A stretch of DNA of 64,000 nt from Stramonita haemastoma (GCA_030674155.1 CM060326.1:38159265-38223264); one strand, 5' to 3'; shown: positions 49,244-63,172, counted from the stretch's first letter. The notes: generated by a model not told the origin, from the sequence alone. Numbers and translations: made by a program.

Positions 49244-50721
49244 CCCTCTTCCATTCGCTTTTCTGACCAAGAAACTCCTCCTAGTATTCGGAAAATTTCG
49301 ATCTTTTTCTAGTAAAACACAGTTCCTTAGTAATATACACCACCATATAAAAACTACTGATAGTAGAGTCTTGAAATTTGACAGGAGTGTTCATAAGTTG
49401 TCATAGTTTACTTTGCATCAAAATTTGACAGTCCTGCTTATATATGTCGTGTTTCTGTCCCCCTTTTTGTCACCAAATCAAGGTGACAAACATGTTCACT
49501 TCATGCTGTTAGTAAAATAATATGCTCTAACATGCACATCATGCACTAGTATGAGTCAAAATTGAAAAAAATAGTGTACTACCTACAGGCCCTCTGTAGG
49601 ATTCCACGTCAGGGTAATCATATTGAATAATACACATCACATGAAGATTGTCACCAAGTCCATTGTCTGGGATTGTACAGTTTTTCTACACACTAAAGAG
49701 AAATAAAAAATATGCAAACACGGTACATTATTCACGGGATGGATTGCGTCGTGCCTTGAACTGGGCTTTGATGTTATTGAGAAAGGGCCTGATCTTGTAG
49801 AGAGGGTCGTACTGGGGGCTGTCATGTCCAGGTGTGTCACTTGTGTCTCTCAAATGAAAATACTGATTCAGCTTCAAAAATCTTGTTTTGGGCATGACAG
49901 TACTGATCCATGAGTGAGAAAACTTGGGGTCAGTGGACCAGTACATATGTATTCTGGGCAGACGATTGATTCCCATCATTATCAGTATAGACAGGTATGC
50001 CCTGATCTCCTCAGGTGTTGTGTCTGTCCACAAAGGATCAGAAGCCACACCTCTAGCAGCGATCTTTTGTTTAGCATACTTATTTGTCTCATCTGCCGCA
50101 CTACGAAAAAAAGTTGGGGAAACAAACAGAAAAAAATAATCCAGGGGCTTGGCACTGAGCGGTAGTGTGTGTACAGGGCCTGCAGGCAACTGAAAATCTT
50201 TCACTGCCAGCGCTGTGTGCGCCGCGCGCCACGTCGTCTGCAAATTTAGTAGTGGAATGTTGTCTCCAGGGTCACTTTCTACTGCATAATCCTCATCTAT
50301 TTCATCCCTTCCTTCTTCAGTTTCAATTTCAACATCAGATTCTCCATTCTGTTGTCTTTCAATCTCCTCAACTTTACGCATAATTTCGTCAATTTCATCT
50401 TCTGGAAAATCTTCCCACATTTCATCTTCGTGCTTTGTCGCCATTCTTAACTATGAGAAAATGTGTGAATGAAAATGAGAGACGCTGACCAATTTCTTGA
50501 GAATGGAAGGATGTGTGGTGCCAGAAATAGTACTGAAAAGCCATTGGGCTATCCTTACTATAGCGGGAAAAGTCATTCACAGTGTGTGTGAACTTGTTCA
50601 TGCTCACAGCGTGATGGAAAATACCCACTGGCCGCGAGCGATTCTCAGCATGCTGCGGCACGATGAAATAAATGGGACCTTTTCCGAAAAGCCCGCTGCG
50701 GCATTAGAAAATGGGAGAGGG
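49244..50721 (-). mobile_element. piggyBac-like DNA transposon, 1.48 kb, TTAA on both sides
   Basis: The element is bounded by TTAA at 49240-49243 and 50722-50725. Its ends are inverted: CCCTCTTCCATT at the left, and CCCTCTCCCATT reading in from the right, 11 of 12 matching. TTAA target duplication with CCC termini is the piggyBac signature. Inside is one minus-strand ORF for the N-terminal part of the transposase. The catalytic half is absent, so this is an internal-deletion derivative that cannot move itself. It lies just past the distal PDS5 poly(A) signal. Confidence 0.85.
49728..50444 (-). pseudogene. Truncated but open piggyBac transposase (238 codons)
   Basis: The product starts MATKHEDEMWEDFPEDEID with a very acidic N-terminal region (residues 1-65). 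The piggyBac family core follows: FFLFVSPTFFRSAADETNKYA, then PEEIRAYLSILIMMGINRLP, then YWSTDPKF, and TRFLKLNQYFHLRD. It stops after NPSRE, before the first catalytic Asp of the DDD nuclease. Family transposases run to about 550-600 residues, so over half is missing. The ORF has no internal stop or frameshift, which is notable for a defective copy. It could be recently deleted, or kept as a DNA-binding or interfering fragment; the sequence cannot decide this. Confidence 0.8.
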
Positions 50722-51954
50722 TTAAATGGAATTCTGTATTGATTTTAGATTTTAAAATTTTGTTTAAGGACTATTCAAGACCTTGAATCCTCTTGAAAAT
50801 GATCACAATGACAATCGGTGACTCCTCTGAAGTCAGAGTATGGCTGCCTATATGGCGAGGTACTTGAAAACAGTCACACGCGCAAACTTCTCTTTCAATC
50901 TCACAGATTCCCAGGTGGGATGAGTGAGTCAAGAGTGCACATTCTGGGTGAACCCCAGAGTGTTAAGCTTGGGAACACACAACAAACTGACAAAACCACC
51001 TTAAAACCCTTGAAAATCAAGGCTTGTCTATTGAAGTTCTCTTTAAGGATGATAATAAATAAGGTACTTTTTAGTGTGTGAGTGTATGGACAAAATGAAC
51101 AGATGGTGAAGTGTCCAAGGGAGGTAAATACTAATCACGAAGTCCCTGGAAGTTGTCTGTCCATCGCCCAGGTTGATGGAGTTCTGTTTGTCAAGAGTTT
51201 TAACAACAAGGCAAAAACTGTGCCTCGAATCCCATGCCACTGACAAAAGTCAACCTCAAAGGCTAGATTTAAAAAGTAGCATCAAATAAAACAAGTGATC
51301 TCGCTGTACATGGATTTATAAGTTTGCATTGCAATGGTGGGGAAGAGTTGAAACTGAAGCCAGCTTGCAAGAGCCAAAGTGGTCCAACCCAAGATATGGC
51401 ACTTTTCTTGGACTCAATTGCTTCAAAACAGATAAAGGTAAAATTCAACCCTCGGCTTGACTTTCCAAAAACAACATAAACATGGTTTTGATTTCTTGGC
51501 TGCACAATGCTTTCATGGAGTGCGCTTTCTGAAAATTTGCCATCTTCAATTTGTGTTTGAGTGTGTGTGTGAAAGTGGGGATACAAGGGAAGTATGTACG
51601 GATGAAGACTTTGAGAACATAGAAAAAATTGGGGGTGGTTAGAGATAAAATAGATTGAGAGCCATAAAAATACAAAAATCGTACAGGTAGGCAGGTCTGC
51701 TTTATGTGCACATGCAAAGTTTGCCTTCACTTTGGAATTTTCACAAGGTTATCAAGGTCTTTGTATGCACCTGCACCAGTTAATTCTGGTAACTTACATG
51801 ACATTCAACAGTGAGATATTTTGGAATGTTTGCTCGGGCTGCCAACAGCAATAAAGGAATGGGAAAAAACTGATGTAATAAGTCGTACAGAAAATAGCAA
51901 CATCACACTTCAGTAATAATAAACATCAACATTACTTGATAATAATGAGTCAAG

Positions 51955-51960
51955 TTTATT
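51955..51960 (-). terminator. Candidate poly(A) signal of the minus-strand gene
   Basis: TTTATT on the + strand is AATAAA on the minus strand. If it belongs to the gene with the last exon at 61608, the 3' UTR would be about 9.6 kb. Other TTTATT sites occur in between, so this is only one option. Confidence 0.2.
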
Positions 51961-54900
51961 TTTACTTGCACTGCAAGTTCAAAGCACAGGTGATAATGAA
52001 TATGTATCCTCAAACGTATACAAAATACAACAGCATTTGAATTGATGGCAGAATACAAAAATGCCCACACAGCTAATTCAAACTCTTGACATGGTTACAT
52101 GAAGGCAGGAAAGAGCATTGCACAATGTCTTAACAAATATTTGGATATGGAAAGAGTGAAAAAGCTGAGAAACGCATTGTAAATATAATGTGCCGTTTCA
52201 AATAGAAGAAAACCACTCCATATTTTGATACTATCACTACTACTAAGGTAAGGAGAGTTTGCTATACACTCCAAGAACAAAAGTATATTCCAGATCTAAG
52301 AAACGCTTCTTGGACATTTTGATGCTCAGTCGAGTATATACATTGTTCCATGTTAACCATTCTGTCCAAACTTTTTCCCATTCATATGTGAAATACATTT
52401 CTTCACACAAAAGAAAAAAAAATACATGACATCCCTTCAGGAGGGAGAAGAAGCTAATCATTTTCAGCATTTTTGTTCTGTGTAAACTATTCTGTCTAAA
52501 CTCGTTTCCATTCAAATGTAAAATCGGCTTTTCACCCCTCCCTCCCAAAAGAAATACCACCTGTTTTCAAGTTCAGGGAAACTGTCCTAAATTTTTGGAG
52601 AAGCCTTAATAATTTGGTGGGGGGGGGGGGGGGTGGAAAGGAAGGGGTCTGTGTGAGTTTTGCAGATGGCACGAACAAATGAGAATACCCCCTCTTCTGA
52701 TGCTTATGTCGCACTCATTCAAGTTTTAAAGTCTAAAACATCTGCTGTATAACTTTCACCTTGTATACATACAAAACACCATAACATGTGAATCAACATA
52801 TGACATATTCCAGCATGGAAATACATTTTGTATAAAATGACCAAAAATCTTAAAAAATGACAATTTCAGTCACAGTTCCTTCCATTTCAAAGGTTGCTTT
52901 TGATGTAGACAACATTTTCTGTATCACACTATTCGCACAAGTCACTCACAAACCACAAGAACTTCTTTCAAAACAATGCAAAAGATATGCAGTAAATGTT
53001 TGTCACTGTATTGCAATTACAGAGGCATTAGCTCTTTTCCTGTTCATCCACTTCCACATGTATTCACCAGAATCACTGAATGTCTTGAAGGCACAGAAGT
53101 TGATAAGCACTGAACACAATATTCTGCTGAAACATCACTTAGCAGTGTAACCTTGCTATTTGTTAGCCATTGCGTGACATGAACCCATCCCAAAATATTT
53201 TTTCAGCTAACATTCCAACGGGATTTCACCACCTTCTCTTTTTCCATCCAAAAATTCTGCTTTGATATAAAGTAAATGAGAAGGGGTAGGGGGGATACAA
53301 GTTGATGACAAGACAAATAAATTTTGCAAACCAAGAACTGTTTTAGAATGGTTAACTCCATCACAAGCACCATTTGGCTTTTTTTTTTTTTTTTTTCATT
53401 TTCTCTCCTGGTTTTTTCTTGTTTTTGGCCATGGAATTTGCTCCATGAAAAATTAACTTCATCAGATATCGGCTACATGAAAAAAACATACATTTATTAC
53501 AGAACATGAAACCATAAGAAAAGCAAATTGGTAAACAATTAAATGAAGTATTCAAAGTAAGCAACTTTTCAAACAACAAACTGAATAGTGAAAGTTACAG
53601 CAATCCTTAACAGTAAAAGCACAATGTCAGGACAATCTGACGATTAAAAAAAAAAAAAAGTGTCCGGACAATCCGACGATTTAAAAAAAAACATGTCCCT
53701 TGTTTTACATGAAAACTTTGACCTAATAAAAAATACCTTAAAATAAATGTCGAAAACACGTGTAATTCTCAACCCCTGAAGCAGAGTCATTAGCATACTG
53801 AGTAGAACACACCCAACGTTTCCAACGCCAAACCTTATAAAGAAATTTTAAGTTATGTCCACCAACAGAAGTGGTCGAATGACGAAGGAATAATTGGCCA
53901 ACAAAGGAATAATTCAATGCTTTAGTTCAACCATTCCATTCTTTCAACATACACAACTTTGTTGCACTCAGGACAGCAGATAAGATTACAAAAAAAAAAA
54001 AGTCACAAACACATAAAGAAAGCCACACAGGCAAATAACTGACTGCAGGATCCTTTCCAGCATTGAAACTATCACTACTGTTGGAATAACAGCGTAGATA
54101 TAACTATCACTACATAACTGAGAATAAAACTGGAGTTGTGAGAATAAGACAGAAGTGATATAAAGTAAAAACTCTGTGGTGAATAAAAGATTATCTCACT
54201 TGAAATGATCGATTGAGAAAAAATTGGCAAACAGACGAAGAGATGAGAAAAACCAACCCCCCCCCAAATCTAAAAAAAAAATCAAACATTCACACTCATA
54301 CAATATTACATGAAAGGAAATTTGTGACACTGATTTTCATGAAGCATACAATAGAAACCCTGGAATCTCCGCAGGTGTAAACGTATCCCTGGCAAAACAC
54401 AATAGTCACTCTACACAATGCGTTCTTAGTTCATAAGACAACACATTCTCAGCACACCACTGAGAAATTGCCCAACTTAAATAATTCGCACCGCTGCATC
54501 AGATCATTGTCTACACTTTTTTTCTTTTCAAGGAATATTCAAACTTGCACTGTTTTCATTTCTGTTCTGGGCGTCAATGAAGTTGTCAATATGCGTCAGT
54601 CCTCTGAATTGCAAGCAACAAAATCAGTCGTATCCGAGACACCGATGTCCGCTTGCAGATCTTTGCATATATTTGACCAAATTCTTTTACACTATCAACT
54701 GATCTGCCATCCCTTCATTAGAAAAAAAAAAAGCACAAAAAAGCAATAATGAAATTTTTTGGACTAGAATTTGGGGAGGAAAAAAGTATTGCCTTCACTC
54801 CCCCACCCTTAAATTGTTTATCTAATATATGAAATATCTGTGCAACAGAATTTTCAGATTGAAGCACCATCAGCTGCATTGCAATAACAATCAAAGATAC

Positions 54901-55378
54901 AATCCTTTAAATACCATTCAACATACAAACTGGCACACCAAACGAATTTTGAGATGACACTTGAGATCTGTAAAAGCACTCCAAACAGACACAACAAACC
55001 AAATGACAGTAACAAAAAAAAAAAAAAGGCAACATATGACACAGAACATCACGAACAGAACCAACGCTGCCTGCTACCAAAGACAAGCTCTGCATGAAAC
55101 AGTATCAATCCACAAACTGAACTACCAACGACATGCTCTACATGGAACAGTACCAATTCACAAACTCATCAGATCAATGATAAAATGAAAGCTGCCAAAA
55201 CAGAATAACGACTCGAGTTTGTCAAATACATGCCACCCATAGAATATGTTTAAATATGATATTTGGAAGTATATGATTACAAATATTTTGATGAGGGGAA
55301 AGGAAAAAAACAACCTGTTTCTTTTCACCATGCCTTAACCACCTAGCCTTTATTTCCCCATATACACTGTCACTTCAG

Positions 55379-55489
<111 letters not shown>

Positions 55490-55961
55490 GTGTTGTATGA
55501 ACACACTCTCAAACACACTACAATTAGCATATGTTTGATAAAGAAACAACATTTATTAAGGAAAAAGGAAGAGCTGATTAAAGCCTTGGATGCATGGATG
55601 AGTATAATGAAGAAAGTGAAAGAGGATGACAATATTGGGTAGGGATCTAGGGGATGCCCAGGCCCTTAGTGGAGGTTCAGAGACAGTGCCACTGGTGGAG
55701 ACTTGTGGTTTAGTGTACAAGGAGTGATGTGGGGGTGTGGCAGTGAGAACTCTTCACGAAATGTGCTCGCATGTGACTTTTGTGTGTGTGTATGAATACT
55801 ATGGGCAGCCAGTGTGTACAAGTCAATATGATCACCTAGTCTGACACTGAATTCATTTTTTAAAGTGAAGTCTTTCATGCAATTCTGACATAAAACAGTT
55901 AAAAAAAAAAAAAAAAATTTTTTTAAAGGTAAAAATTAAAAAACCTAAACAAAAAAACAAC

Positions 55962-55995
<34 letters not shown>
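55962..55995. repeat. Poly-C run (about 34) and a second C-rich run at 57073-57112
   Basis: Long pure C homopolymer, a likely spot for length error; similar C runs near 57073-57112. Confidence 0.9.
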
Positions 55996-57971
55996 TGAGT
56001 CCATAAGCCATGTGATTTCTATGTCACTTTCTGCCAATCTGGCTTGATCCTCATAACACTCTGAATGTGAGCAGAACTGTGTTGAACAAACATAGCACTC
56101 AATCAGGTGTTTCCACACAAACGGTCTAAAGCAGATTCTGTTCCCTATACTTAAGAACTGGAGTTAAACTCTGATCCCATAGAAAAGAACGACTTACGGT
56201 CTGGACAAGTTGCCAGAAAAAGTATTGTTGAACACATTTTCACCCTCATTTTTTTCTCAATGCAATTAAAAGTGATTTTTAAAATAATGATCATGAAACC
56301 CATTTAAAAAACCTGAATTTCTGCCCAAAAGAGAAAAAATTTCATTTCTATTCAAATCTTTTAAGTACATGAAAAAAATTTGATGCATTTTACTAACTAA
56401 GCAGATTAAAACTGATATAAAAAAAATGGCCCTAAAACCCATTAAAAAGCTGATTTTTTGCCAAAAAGCAAAGAACTTTCATTTTGTTCTAATTCAGGTA
56501 CATGCAAAGAAACTAATAAATACATTTTTCTAAAGATCGCAATGCCTCGAGAAAATAAAACAACCTTAATTTTCTATTATTTTGTGAACAAGATAAATAA
56601 ATGACGAAGAATCTTTGTTGCATTTGAAACGAACACAAAAACGACTTTTTGTTTCCTTTCTTTTTTTAAAAAACAGCACTCATTGAACACACTGTGTGTG
56701 CGTTGTGTACTACCCCTGTGCTGCTAACACACCAGTGGGTGTTTGAGGTTTTGATGCACTCTATCAATCATACATTCATTCATTCAGTCCTGCTGCTGTC
56801 TCTTTCCAAAGCATATAGACCTACGAACTGAAATTTGACAAATCCAAAACAAACCAACTCTTGTATATAACAATGAAAGGGAGATGTGGCTATATGCACA
56901 GACATATAAACATGCTGTTTGGTGGTTTACATATTATAAAGTAAACTGCGCAATGAGCAAAACTGCACACACACACACACAAAATAGGGATCAAAGGAAT
57001 ATTTGATGATCATGGTCAATATAGCATTTACCTATCAGCTCCACACAGTTTTTGGACAGGCTTAAGCATACAACCCCCCCCCCCCCCCCTCCCCCCCCCC
57101 CCTCCCCCCCCCCTAACTTTTCCCTAGCATAAAGTTTACACATACAACCTTGATTCTTGGTCATGAAATGCAAACATGTGACAAATAATCCACAGCTATA
57201 TCAGCTGATTTTTGTTCATAGTTGAGTTAAACAGATTAAGCATTATTCAGCAGAGAAAGCTTATTGCGTTTCTATTTTCAGTTTAAATGTGTTCCCTCTT
57301 TTTATGGGGAGGGGGGGCTTACATTTAATTTTATATGTATTTTATCTATTAGATTTTTATATTGAACTTACTTTTCTGAAGGTTTGATACCAAAACCCCA
57401 GTGTCTAAACAACCCTTGAGTGAACTGATGATAAATCAATGAGGAGAACAAGATCTAGTGAGGATAAGATGCCTCAAGGGGTACCGTACCGTAAGAAGAG
57501 AAAAAAATTGTCTGGTCATTTTTACCTCAATGATAATCAGCAAAAAACTGACTGCAATTACATGTTGTGGTTAAGAAAACACTCCACAAAACAACCAAGT
57601 CAGATCTAACACCCAATCTTGCCTGTCGTTTGGCATGTTTGTCTTGTCTACACACATGTTTAGATCTTCATACCTTCCACCTACTTCATTACTAACACAT
57701 TCTGCAATAATCAGAAGGTTATTTTATATTCACTAGTTTGCAGCACAATCCTTACAGTAAAGGTCTGCCTGCTTCACATAACATTCTAAGATAGTCATAC
57801 TTTTTTTTTTTTAGACTCAAAGGCAAAAAATAACCTGAGATAGTGAGATTCTATCCAGCAAAGAAAAAAATTATGTTTGTTAAAACACGAAGAAAGAGAT
57901 TCTTTCAAAAAGAGAAAAGGTACAAGCTTATTAGTACGAAGTGTAGCAAAGTTACGGTTCTGATTTCTTAA

Positions 57972-59229
57972 GGGGGGACTAGGCGTCCGTTTTGACCAAT
58001 TTTTATATCTCAAGTTCTACTTAAGGTATTGCCATGAAATTTTGCACAGTGGTGGAAAGCATCATTTTAAGCTATGATACAAAGTTTCAAAGCTTAATAT
58101 GATGTAGAAAATTTTTTATGATTTTTTCCCCCCAAAAATGCAGTGAAAAACGGGTATGTCTCGGCCCCCTCTACTGTTCGAAAAAGTATGAAGTAATGAA
58201 GTCAAAATCATTATAAATGCAAAGGGCAGGAACAGAAAGGTGCAATAAGCATAAATTTCTTTGTATAAATTCACATCACTGCTGACAACACCCGTTGGAA
58301 TTTAGCTTAAAATTAGGAAATGTAAAAAATCAAGTTTAATCTTGCCTAGACCAAAACCTAGAGAGATGAGACATTTTCTAATAGTCTTATTGCACTCAGA
58401 AGCCATTTTTACATCTATGTGCAAAGTTTCATGGCAGTAGCTGCTATAGAACTTGCACAGTAAAGGGGGCCGGATTGTACGTATGCGAAAAAAGTGCGTT
58501 TTGAGAAAATTGACTTCAAAGTTTTAACATGCTGTAAACACACACAAAACCCATATTTTCTTCCTTTTTCCAACCTCAGGCTGTAAAAACACATGACCCT
58601 TACATTATAGTTTCTTCAGCTACAGCTTTGTACTATACTGACATAGATATTAAAGAGTTTTATGGGTACAAAACACAGATAGTAATAACAGTATACACCA
58701 ACCGCTGCACCACACACATGTACACACACATACACACACTGAACAGACACATAATCTGAAACAACCACACACAGGATAGAAAGTGTGAGCTGATCTTTAT
58801 GGTTCTAGAAATAAACCTCTACTTGAATTTATCAGCTATTATCAGCTATTATGTTATGTGTTGCAAAATAATTTTGTTTACTATTATCCCGTTAATTATT
58901 TATATATTTTTTTATTTTCTGTTTGTCTGGTGAATGTACTTGTATGTTTTATTTATAATGATTATTTTATTTGATTCTTTTATTTGATAGTTGCTTTGCT
59001 TCTTTTTCTATATCTTATTTTCAGACAGTTTGCTCATTTTTCTTTTCCTACAATTGTTATTGGTACTGTTTTTTCTTCTTTATTGTTTACTTCTGAGCGC
59101 TACAATATACACTTCATGAGGCATTTTTGCTATTGCATTTTCTTTCCTTGTGAGGGCAGGCTGCATAAAATATGTAGGCTATTAAGATTAATCTTTTATC
59201 ATCAAACTTTAGAAAAATCAGTTGACCTT

Positions 59230-59273
<44 letters not shown>

Positions 59274-60291
59274 TGTCATACACCCACTAACATAAACAGT
59301 AAACACATGTACTGACATGCAAAGTGGAGACATTCAGAGAGGGAAAAGTAAGGTCAGTAAAAATCCTAGCAAAAAAAAAAAAAAGTAAAATAAAGAAAGA
59401 AAATAATAGTTTACTGTTTTTGTATTCTGGACACTGGCCCCCTCACTGTGTCAGTGCAGTGACAAGAGACTGAAGGCAATGTCGAGATCGTCACTTCTTC
59501 AGTCGTTTTGGGTGTTTATTTTAATCTTCGTTTTTATGCTGGGCCCTGGTTTTCCTTCATCTTTACTCGAGTGAAATACGCTTTCGTTTTTGATGAAAAT
59601 AACATTATTTCTTCGATGAAGCAAATGAGGTTGACGCAGTTGGTTCAAGTGACTGGTTCAAGTTCAGATTACTGGGGCTCACGACCGGCTGAGACTCTTC
59701 TCAGATTTCTTCTTTTAATGCCAAACTTATGGAGAACTCTAAACTTCATTCCAACTTTTCTTAGCAACGAAAAAAAGCCAAAACTCTGCCTAAAACTGGC
59801 AAACTGTGATGCCTGTGTTCGCTGACATCGATAGAGACCGTGTAAACAAAGATGGCGGCTAGTGGAGGTTCAGCCAATCAGAATCGAGGATTCACTCTCG
59901 TGACTGGTTAGACCCAATCAGCAGTCTGCAAACTGCTTTCTAGTAACACACTTCATGCTTCGCGGAGCTCTTGCAGTGATGTCATATGAATACAAAATTA
60001 GGTTCACAAAAAAGAGCAGTCCTTGACCTTTAAAACGCGTGGTTGCACTCCACAGTCAGTAGAAGCAAAACGATCGTTACTAGGGGAAGAAAACAGTGAA
60101 TTTTGTGAATCAGTTACAATTTTTTTAGGCCACCTACTTCAAAAAAAGTATGATTAAACATATTTTTAGGCAAGTTTGAAGCAAAATCTGCCCTAGAAGT
60201 GTTTGTAGAGACATTATTCTTGCAAAATTTACAATAATCCCAAAACACATTTTGTAGAGATTTTTCATCAAAATTGTACCCCTAGTCCCCC
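57972..60291. mobile_element. 2.3-kb TTAA-flanked DNA element (Kolobok-like?), copy 2, intergenic
   Basis: TTAA at 57968-57971 and 60292-60295. Ends GGGGGGACTAGGCGTCC and, read inward from the right, GGGGGACTAGGGGTAC. The interior shares motifs with the intron 21 copy. It has a promoter-like patch with AAGATGGCGGC (59849) and CCAATCAG (59874), plus (CA)n at 59231. No transposase domain was recognised. Low overall identity to copy 1 suggests an old or subdivided family. Confidence 0.65.
59231..59272. repeat. (CA)n inside the 57972 element
   Basis: About 21 CA units within the TTAA-flanked element. Confidence 0.9.
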
Positions 60292-60295
60292 TTAA

Positions 60296-61607
60296 AATGA
60301 TTTTTAAAAAAAGAAGATTTTTATGGCATGTTTCTAAAACACAACCGTAACAAATTTGATAAAATTAAACATAAAATGATTTTGTCAACAAAAACCAAAA
60401 TCAAACTGAAATAAGGGTAAGCTGCTGAAATGAGTCAGTGGACAGGCATTGTATATTACTTCAAAACTCTGTTCCAATAGAGGATGCCATTTTAGAGAAG
60501 AAAACTGCAAGGCTTACCACACACACGAAACTTTGTTCACAAGAATAAAAAAAAATTGCAATGTTAATGTTTACCACATACATGTGTAGATACCATTTCA
60601 TACATTCATGGAAAAACAATAAAATCCACATGAAAACATACACCACATTGTTTACACAAATAAGTCTGAAAATTGCCCTGTTAAGTCAGTATTTCACACA
60701 CACAAACACACAATAACAACAACAACACACCATAACACAAAACACATACAATCAATGTAAGAACACAAACTTGTTTTGCAGATTTAAGTGTATAAAAACA
60801 AAAAAAGCAAGGTACATTTTATGTCCATCTCAGCAATAAGATCCGAGATAAAACATACAAAACTGAGAAAAAAAAAATCCAAAAAAAAAAATCAACGCAT
60901 TCTAAAGCAACTGATATCTTCAGCAAATACAAAAGCAACTGATATCTTCAACCTATTACAATCTCCAATATAAGAAAAAGTATGAGCGATATGCTAATCC
61001 TCCAAAATAAAACTAAAACTACTTAACAGATACATGATATGCTTGTCCTCCAAAGAACTCTGCTCTCTCCTCCAAAGATATACACCACATACCAATCATC
61101 CCTCACATAGTACTTCATTCAAATGACCCTCGATTAACCCATGGAATGACCTTGACCCTGACCCAGCATTCAACTCATGAATGATTCCCAAATCCATCCA
61201 TTTAAGAAGACAAATTAGTTTTCTTCAGGTTAAATCTAACATTGTTTTCACTGTAAAACAAACTCAAAGTGTTGAATAGACTTGTGAATGAATGGTTTTA
61301 ACTTCATAATTACATAACTTTTCTGTTTTTGGTCAACATTTACTTGAATATCTGTTTTTGTACTTTCCTAACACTTTTTCAAATACATGATCACCTCATC
61401 AATTATGCTGCTTTAGGTTTCTTTTTTGTCTTAAAATGTAAAATATTTGTAAACTTTCGTTCATCTATACCTGTTTATAATCTGTTGAGCTTCGTTCAAA
61501 GTTAAGGTCAAGGTTACATTTCCCGGTATTATCAAGCATCACGATTGCATTCAAGCACCCAAATCCACCCACACGAACGTCTCTCACACACACGCACACA
61601 CACACAC
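60296..61607. other. Likely 3' UTR of the minus-strand gene
   Basis: AT-rich, no coding signal, immediately downstream (minus sense) of the stop codon at 61608. Confidence 0.4.
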
Positions 61608-61765
61608 TCAGTAGCCATGATCTGAATTGAGTAAATTCAGCAACGTGGAATCATAGTCTGCCTGGGCAAACAGAACGCTGTAGTGGTCCACGACACTGCT
61701 GGCACTGGTTGCCACATCACTGGGTATCCCCCCACCTTGGGGGCTGGGGGTGGGCAGAGCATGCA
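61608..61765 (-). CDS. Last coding exon of an unidentified minus-strand gene
   Basis: Read on the minus strand: acceptor gtgtttgcag with a T/G-rich tract, two bases of a split codon, then about 51 codons, HALPTPSPQGGGIPSDV, ATSASSVVDHYSVLFAQ, ADYDSTLLNLLNSDHGY and TGA. The Ser/Pro-rich stretch followed by a compact acidic-hydrophobic end, with an LxxLL-type LLNLL, looks like the C terminus of a transcriptional or nuclear protein. I do not recognise the family. I found no convincing upstream exon between 61.8 and 64.0 kb, so the rest should lie beyond the window. The gene converges on PDS5. Confidence 0.55.
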
Positions 61766-62994
61766 CTGCAAACACAACACACACAAAACACATGCCATCA
61801 CCAAGCCAAAGAAGCAAAATCAAACGCAAAACAAACCACCAACATCAACTTGCAAAAATGAGGAACATAATTTGTGAAAACTGTAAAGGAAGCTCTTAAC
61901 TGTGATGAAAGGTTTTCTTTAGGGTTTTTTTTTTTCTCTTTAAATTTTTTTTTTTTTTCTGCAGAAACACACTAATTTAAAAAAAGGAACATGTGTCTTG
62001 CTCGTACATAAGTAATGATGAAACAGACACAAATTTTGATGCAAATTTGAATCACAATCAAAAAATACAAACAAAATCATAGATGATAATAAGATCACAA
62101 AGAAATGTACGTTTAATGGTATAAACCAATCATGCATTTTATGACTAAAACATTTTTTTAAATACATGGAAGGAAAAAAAACCCACAAGAAGGCTACTTG
62201 GAATGAACAGGGATCTCTTTTGCGTTCAGAAATTGTTCACACATTTTGAACATTAAACATATTTTGCTGAGTCCTGTTCCATTACCTTTTTTTCTAGGAT
62301 TAAAACTTTTGTTTTGAGGACATACAAACAAAAGATATGTTATAAGAAAATACCCTTCACCGATGCTTAATGCTAACTGCCGACAAAAACTACTCGGCTC
62401 CAAACATACAAACCAAACACAATTACATACAAGCTACATCTTTTTTTCTTTCTTTTAAATAAAATAGACACTTGCCTTTCCTCTTTGGTATTTGTTATCT
62501 AATACTAGATACCTGTTCTTGCTTTTCAACTACAAAAACAGTCCAACTAGACCATTACAGTGTCTGAGCCAATGGCCTTTGCTGTTCTACTTGTATGCTG
62601 TCCTAACTTCTTGAATTCTTTTCCAATAGTTCCTTGAGAAGTTGTTAGGTCACTGCACTGGATTTTTCTAGCCGCGTGTGTTGAAAGCAACAGAGTCGAT
62701 CCCTCTCCAAGTAGCAGGGAGCATGCTGGGAGTGTTAGTGTCCTTCATGCCATCAACCATGGCTGACTTAGTATTCTTCTAAGATGGATGAGATTTGAAT
62801 GTGTGTGCAAGATATTCTGGATGAGTTGGTATTTGGAATCATGTTTCTAGCTTCCTCCAAAGGTCTTGCAGAAGAATGGAAGCAGTGTCAATGATAGATA
62901 ACTCTTTGTGGTAGAAACAGGGCACCTAGTAGTTTCCAGACTGTTTTTTTTCTAAATAGGCGCAACATAGTCTTCCACAGAAATGCTAAGGGTT

Positions 62995-63060
62995 TGGTAG
63001 CATAGTGGTTAACACCCATCCAGGGTACAAGTAAAGCAGGGTTTGAATACTGTGGATATC
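62995..63060 (+). mobile_element. Degraded tRNA-like SINE head
   Basis: ggtagcatagtggttaacac and gcagggtttgaatactgtgg have the spacing of tRNA boxes A and B. An (AT)n tract follows at 63096. Confidence 0.3.
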
Positions 63061-63095
63061 ACAGTGATAATCTCTAAAACAAGATCCTGAGAAAG

Positions 63096-63096
<1 letters not shown>

Positions 63097-63168
<72 letters not shown>
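63097..63168. repeat. (TA)n microsatellite
   Basis: About 36 TA units, directly after a tRNA-like SINE head. Confidence 0.95.

Positions 63169-63172
<4 letters not shown>

Noticed and set aside
61683..61877. Plus-strand ORF opposite the minus-strand terminal exon
   Set aside because: Shadow of the better-supported minus-strand exon.
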